From positions 56,295,771-56,359,770 of the forward strand of contig NC_061867.1 of assembly GCF_907164915.1 (NCBI RefSeq): a stretch of DNA of 64,000 nt. The letters run 5' to 3'. This document shows positions 60,560 to 64,000 of this stretch, in pieces. Position numbers and translations under genes: made by a program. Source of the DNA: Impatiens glandulifera (taxonomy: Eukaryota; Streptophyta; Magnoliopsida; Ericales; Balsaminaceae). Numbering within the stretch: the first letter of the stretch is position 1; each line of letters begins with the position of its first letter. The notes beneath the pieces are model-generated. The model was not told the origin of the DNA, did not search any database, and saw only the letters and a program-made list of their open reading frames with translations.

Positions 60560-61142
60560 TTAGTTAAAAAATTGAATTTATATTAATATTAAAACGTCCC
60601 ACGTTTATCAAATTTGGTGTTGAATATAAACTATGAAGTTTTTGTAGCCTAGTTGGTTAAAGAGTTGTACTTGTTTTGTTAGGTTGCAAGTTCGAAACAT
60701 ACCTCTAGCATTTTTAATTTTATTTTAACCGTTTTAAATTTAAAGGCGGGTCAGCCCACAATCCGACTCAAGTATCCAAATTAACCACAACTCTCGACCC
60801 GGCAATCCGAATAATTTAAAAATTAAGCATCATTATATATATATAGATTAACAAGTTAAAAAGTTGAACTTATATTAATATTAAAACGTCCCGCGTTTAT
60901 CAAATTTGGTGTTTAATTTAAAATATAAAGTCTTTGTAGCCTAGTTGGTTAAAGAGTTGTACTTGTTTTGTTAGGTTTCAAGTTCGAAACATACCTCTAG
61001 CATTTTTAATTTTATTTTTAACCGTTTTAAATTTAAAGGCGGGTCAACTTACAATCCGACCCAAGTATCCAAATTAACCACAGCTCTCGACCCGACAATC
61101 CGGACATTTTAAATATTAACATCATTATATATATATTATAGA

Positions 61143-61791
61143 TTCCTAAAACATAATATATATTCCATTAAAGATTTATCAGGATAACTTCGTCAAACAT
61201 TTCTGTAAGAAAGTTGATACATATTTTTAATTTATAAGTTGGCATATATATATATATAATAAACAAAAGGCGTTCAAACATTACAATTTGACATATATAT
61301 TATATATATTATAATTAGAGATTACTTTTTTATTATTATTCATTTTAAAAATACATAATTAATTAAATAATACAAAATACATGAGTATATATTTTAAAAT
61401 GAGTGAAAATGAAAGAGAGAAAAATAAAGCAAAATAAATGAGTGAAATGGGAGAAATTAATAAAGAAATTCATACAGGTTGCATTTTTATGATGAGGTAG
61501 ACAATACCAACGCATTTGTTGCAAATGTTTTTGGTTATGGTTCTAAAAAAAAAGGGTTTTCAAAGAATCCATCCCCTTTCCCATGAAACCTGGTCCGTTG
61601 TCAAAACTCATAATAGAAAAAAAAAAAATCATGGTCATTATTGCACTACAATCCATGATGCATGCAATACATATTTTTACATTATGAACAATTTTGTCTC
61701 CCTATATGCATCAAAGGTTAATAATACATTATTACACATACAAGAAAGAAGTGAGTAGTACAGTAGAGTAGAGAGCAGCTAGAGTGTGCGG
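61143..61791. other. AT-rich DNA between satellite array and MRS2 gene
   Basis: No gene recognised. The right part (about 61500-61791) should include the 3' UTR of the minus-strand MRS2 gene. Confidence 0.5.
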
Positions 61792-63386
61792 TCACTCGAG
61801 CAGACGTCGATGCTTGCACCAGGCAATAGCAATTACATAGAGGAATATGCTACCTGTGGTACCACCACAGACTGTCCACAGGAAATTGTGCATCCCATCT
61901 TTTTGATCATTAAATAGTTCAATTCTGATGTTCATCCCAAAGATGCCTGCAACCACCACAAATGCACTTACTACTAAGGTCGCTGTTGTTAGCATCACGC
62001 CCATTTGGAGAAGATGATTTTGTTTGTCATCCAGCATTATGTTGATGTAGTCCTCCGTGTCATCAACATATTCCCTAAGCTACCACCAAACACAACAATC
62101 ATGCAATTGCTTGCCGTATAATTACTTACACACCTAATTCCTAATGGACTCGATTTTGGAGTAGCTAACCTCCTCCTCAACTAGTCAAAATTAGGAATGA
62201 AGGCATTTAAAAGATATATATATATATATATATATAACCACTAATAACTAACTGAAGTAATAACTACTAAAGTAATCTCTTATGTTGTTATTACTTACTG
62301 TAGATAGTTTGTTAAGTGTGCCATCAACCTGGACAAAATAAGCCTCTAGAAGCATCTCAAGCTCCTCCACATCAAGGTGCTTGCTCACCGAAGAAGAATG
62401 GGAGGCACTAGTAGTGCGAGTTCCGTAGTTATCCCTACTTATTACGTTACCACTCACTGCATACAATTGGTCGGGGGACTCATCATCATTCTGTACATCA
62501 GCTTCATAACCATTGAAACCTCCTCCATTACCACCACCTGCCAATGAGATGATCTCTGTAGTAGGAGGAGGAGGAGCTCTGATGCATTGCAACAAAATTT
62601 CCGTTGAATGAGATCAGCAAGCACAAAAACAGATGATTGAGAGGAAACATATATAATAGAGAGAGGCAAGTATATCATGCCTGTCATCTATGTCCGATCG
62701 AATAACTTCATCCTCCATACCATTTTCATTGTCCACAGATGATTGAGAAGAGTTTTCAAGATTTTCCATCACTTTTTCTGTAAGATACATCTCAGCCATA
62801 TCTTCATCATCATCTAACAGATGCTCCAATTCATCCCTTACCTGATAACAAAAACAAAGGGAACTCTTGGTGTGAAGAAAATTATTTTTTTAGAACGCTG
62901 GGTTACACTTCTCCTATGAAGTGCGACTAATTCCGGGTTAAACACATAGTCCGCACAGACACACTTGACTATTTAACCCGGCGCAGAATCTGTCGCGGCT
63001 CGAACCCAAGACCTCAGGGAGGCTAGGGATATCCACCTCTTGTTGTCGTTAGGATAGAAGAGGGGATGAGTTGACTAAAATATCGAAATAGGCACCAAAG
63101 TTAGTTACAACAATGGGTAAGTAATTTTTTTTTTCTTCCATACATAGCTCAAATGAATCTTTCAGTCAATAGTGTAGACAATTTTTATTTTCTTCTTTTG
63201 ACTAGGAAAACAGGCTTGTACTCCCAAAGAGTTAATGCTGGCAGAACACAAAAAGAGTCAGCTGAATACCAAGCCATGACGACTATTTCCAAACAGTCTG
63301 AAAGTTTGACCCATAGAAACCATGTGGGCGTGTGTATATAGATATATTTTTTTGAAAATCTAAATTTGTATGTTTTGGGATTCGAA

Positions 63387-63437
<51 letters not shown>

Positions 63438-64000
63438 CAAGAGATCCTGCAATGACAAGATAGAGCTTTTATCAACCTTTTGTACACGTCCAGTAATTGC
63501 GACTAAGCGGCTTTTTATTTGACGGACACGTTCAAGGTTTAATGTACTGATCTTGGATGTCAGCTTGTCTAAAGCTGGATGAGCTTCTTGCTCCAATGTC
63601 CTTGCCTAGTTGGGAATCCCAAAGAAGAAGATAGATGGGAATTAAGGAAGAAAAACATATAGGAAACAAGAAACTATATTACATTACACTTTTGTAGTGT
63701 TCTTACTTCATGGTCCAGGCAACTGCAAGCAGCCTCAAGGCATGCTTCCAATGCTATAAATTCAAATGGAAGATTTTTCAATCCCTCCTGGTTCTCAAGA
63801 ACTGGTTTAACGTCTGTTTTTCCTTCATTTTTTGGTGGAAACCCTCCATTGTTGTTTTGAGGTCTATCAGCCATTGGATGTGGTTCTTCTAGATCATATA
63901 TATCCCTCCAGTCCATTTGATCTCCATCAACCACTCCCTCCTTTACAGATGGATGCCCCATGAAAGATAGAAAATCAGGCATATTAGGATTAACAATGGA
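61792..64000 (-). CDS. MRS2: MRS2/CorA-type magnesium transporter (5' end off window)
   Basis: Five minus-strand exons join in phase: 63707-64000 (continuing off the edge), 63477-63605, 62681-62841, 62299-62578 and 61792-62079 (TGA). The protein has LPFEFIALEACLEAACSCL, LTSKISTLNLERVRQIKSRL, VRDELEHLLDDDEDMAEMYL, LDVEELEMLLEAYFVQVDG and REYVDDTEDYINIMLDDKQN. The first membrane helix ends in the signature GMN (VVVAGIFGMN). A second helix (GSIFLYVIAIAWC) and a basic tail KHRRLLE follow. MRS2 proteins form pentameric Mg2+ channels in plant membranes. The linker pattern is nearest to the MRS2-3 group, by memory only. The intron after exon 63 of the visible set (62579-62680) uses a GC donor (CAG|GCATGA) with an AG acceptor. 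No stop or frameshift is seen. The first visible exon has no start codon requirement because it is open to the edge. Confidence 0.92.
62890..63060 (-). mobile_element. Probable tRNA-derived SINE in MRS2 intron
   Basis: On the minus strand, GGTCTTGGGTTCGAGCC contains a good Pol III B box (GGTTCGAGCC). It follows an upstream AACGACAACAAGAGG region that may be a degenerate A box. The segment is GC-richer than the intron and ends in an A-run (T-run at 62888-62895 on the plus strand). Target duplications were not found. Confidence 0.45.

Larger units (their letters stand above)
45121..61142 (+). repeat. 16-kb satellite array, ~53 units of ~299 bp, tRNA-like
   Basis: Head-to-tail units in one orientation. 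Counting the landmark AGTCTTTGTAGCC and its variants gives about 53, from 45368 to 60929, mean spacing about 299 bp. Each unit holds, in order, a TATATATA run of variable length, GATTAGTTAGTTAAAAAG or GATTAACAAGTTAAAAAG, ACGTCCCGCGTTTATC, a tRNA-like segment with A and B boxes, a T-run, CAACCCACAATCCGAC, and CTCTCGACCCGGCAATCC. Length classes differ by an insertion of about 20 bp (ATATCCAAATTAACGACCC). The first unit is special: it starts with TAGCATTTAGCCCGTGCATT followed by TGCACG, a hairpin not seen in later units. The open frames of about 61-65 codons seen repeatedly are by-products of the repeat. Confidence 0.95.

Noticed and set aside
45121..61142. CRISPR-like array
   Set aside because: Plant DNA, 299-bp repeats with no unique spacers and no cas genes.

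Overview
This window is nuclear DNA of a flowering plant, probably a eudicot. The evidence is two intron-containing genes with plant-only features (a chloroplast PsbP-domain protein and an MRS2-type magnesium transporter), a nuclear psaO fragment, a plant-type ankyrin gene, and a dense, nested mix of plant transposons in AT-rich DNA. The species cannot be named from sequence alone. Only two single-copy host genes look functional: the PsbP-domain gene (28122-34270, minus strand, 7 exons, all phases compatible) and the 3' part of an MRS2 gene (61792-64000, minus, running off the right edge). Coordinates of exons were derived by hand from splice signals and reading frame.

Layout. 1-8.1 kb: a Mutator-like cluster. 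It holds the N-terminal half of a transposon-type ULP gene (minus, leaving the left edge), a FAR1/MULE transposase gene with two in-frame stops (3814-6448, plus), and the C-terminal catalytic half of a ULP1-like protease (7172-8087, minus). Around them lie repeated short palindromes (AAGCGAA...TTCGCTT) and a G-run motif, and a separate TIR element (2637-3770) sits just upstream of the transposase. 8.57-12.0 kb: a 3.4-kb PIF/Harbinger-like foldback element whose two arms are opposite-strand minisatellite. 12.3-13.4 kb: a 1.1-kb TRIM-like LTR element with PBS and 5-bp target duplication. 13.4-17.3 kb: transposon remnants and tandem repeats. 17.6-19.4 kb: a foldback, Pack-type element that contains a tRNA-Lys(UUU) and a captured, intron-bearing piece of psaO. 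19.4-21.7 kb: a CACTA end and an LTR-like fragment that cuts off an ankyrin gene. 21.7-23.05 kb: ankyrin pseudogene with a GAA expansion. 24.2-27.6 kb: decayed LINE carrying a Tourist-like MITE.

28.1-34.3 kb: PsbP-domain gene with a hAT MITE and a Copia 3' end in its introns. 34.3-38.6 kb: intergenic DNA with MITEs. 38.4-43.8 kb: a nearly perfect 2.72-kb tandem duplication that copied part of a non-autonomous CACTA element (complete copy 42382-44194, 3-bp TSD). 45.1-61.1 kb: a 16-kb satellite array of about 53 head-to-tail units of about 299 bp, each with a tRNA-like Pol III promoter and a T-run. 61.8-64 kb: MRS2.

The most unusual items are the satellite whose every unit looks like a Pol III gene, the Pack-type element that joined psaO with a tRNA gene, and the giant inverted-minisatellite foldback element. 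None of the transposon genes looks fully intact except possibly the left-edge ULP-type gene, whose visible part has no stops.
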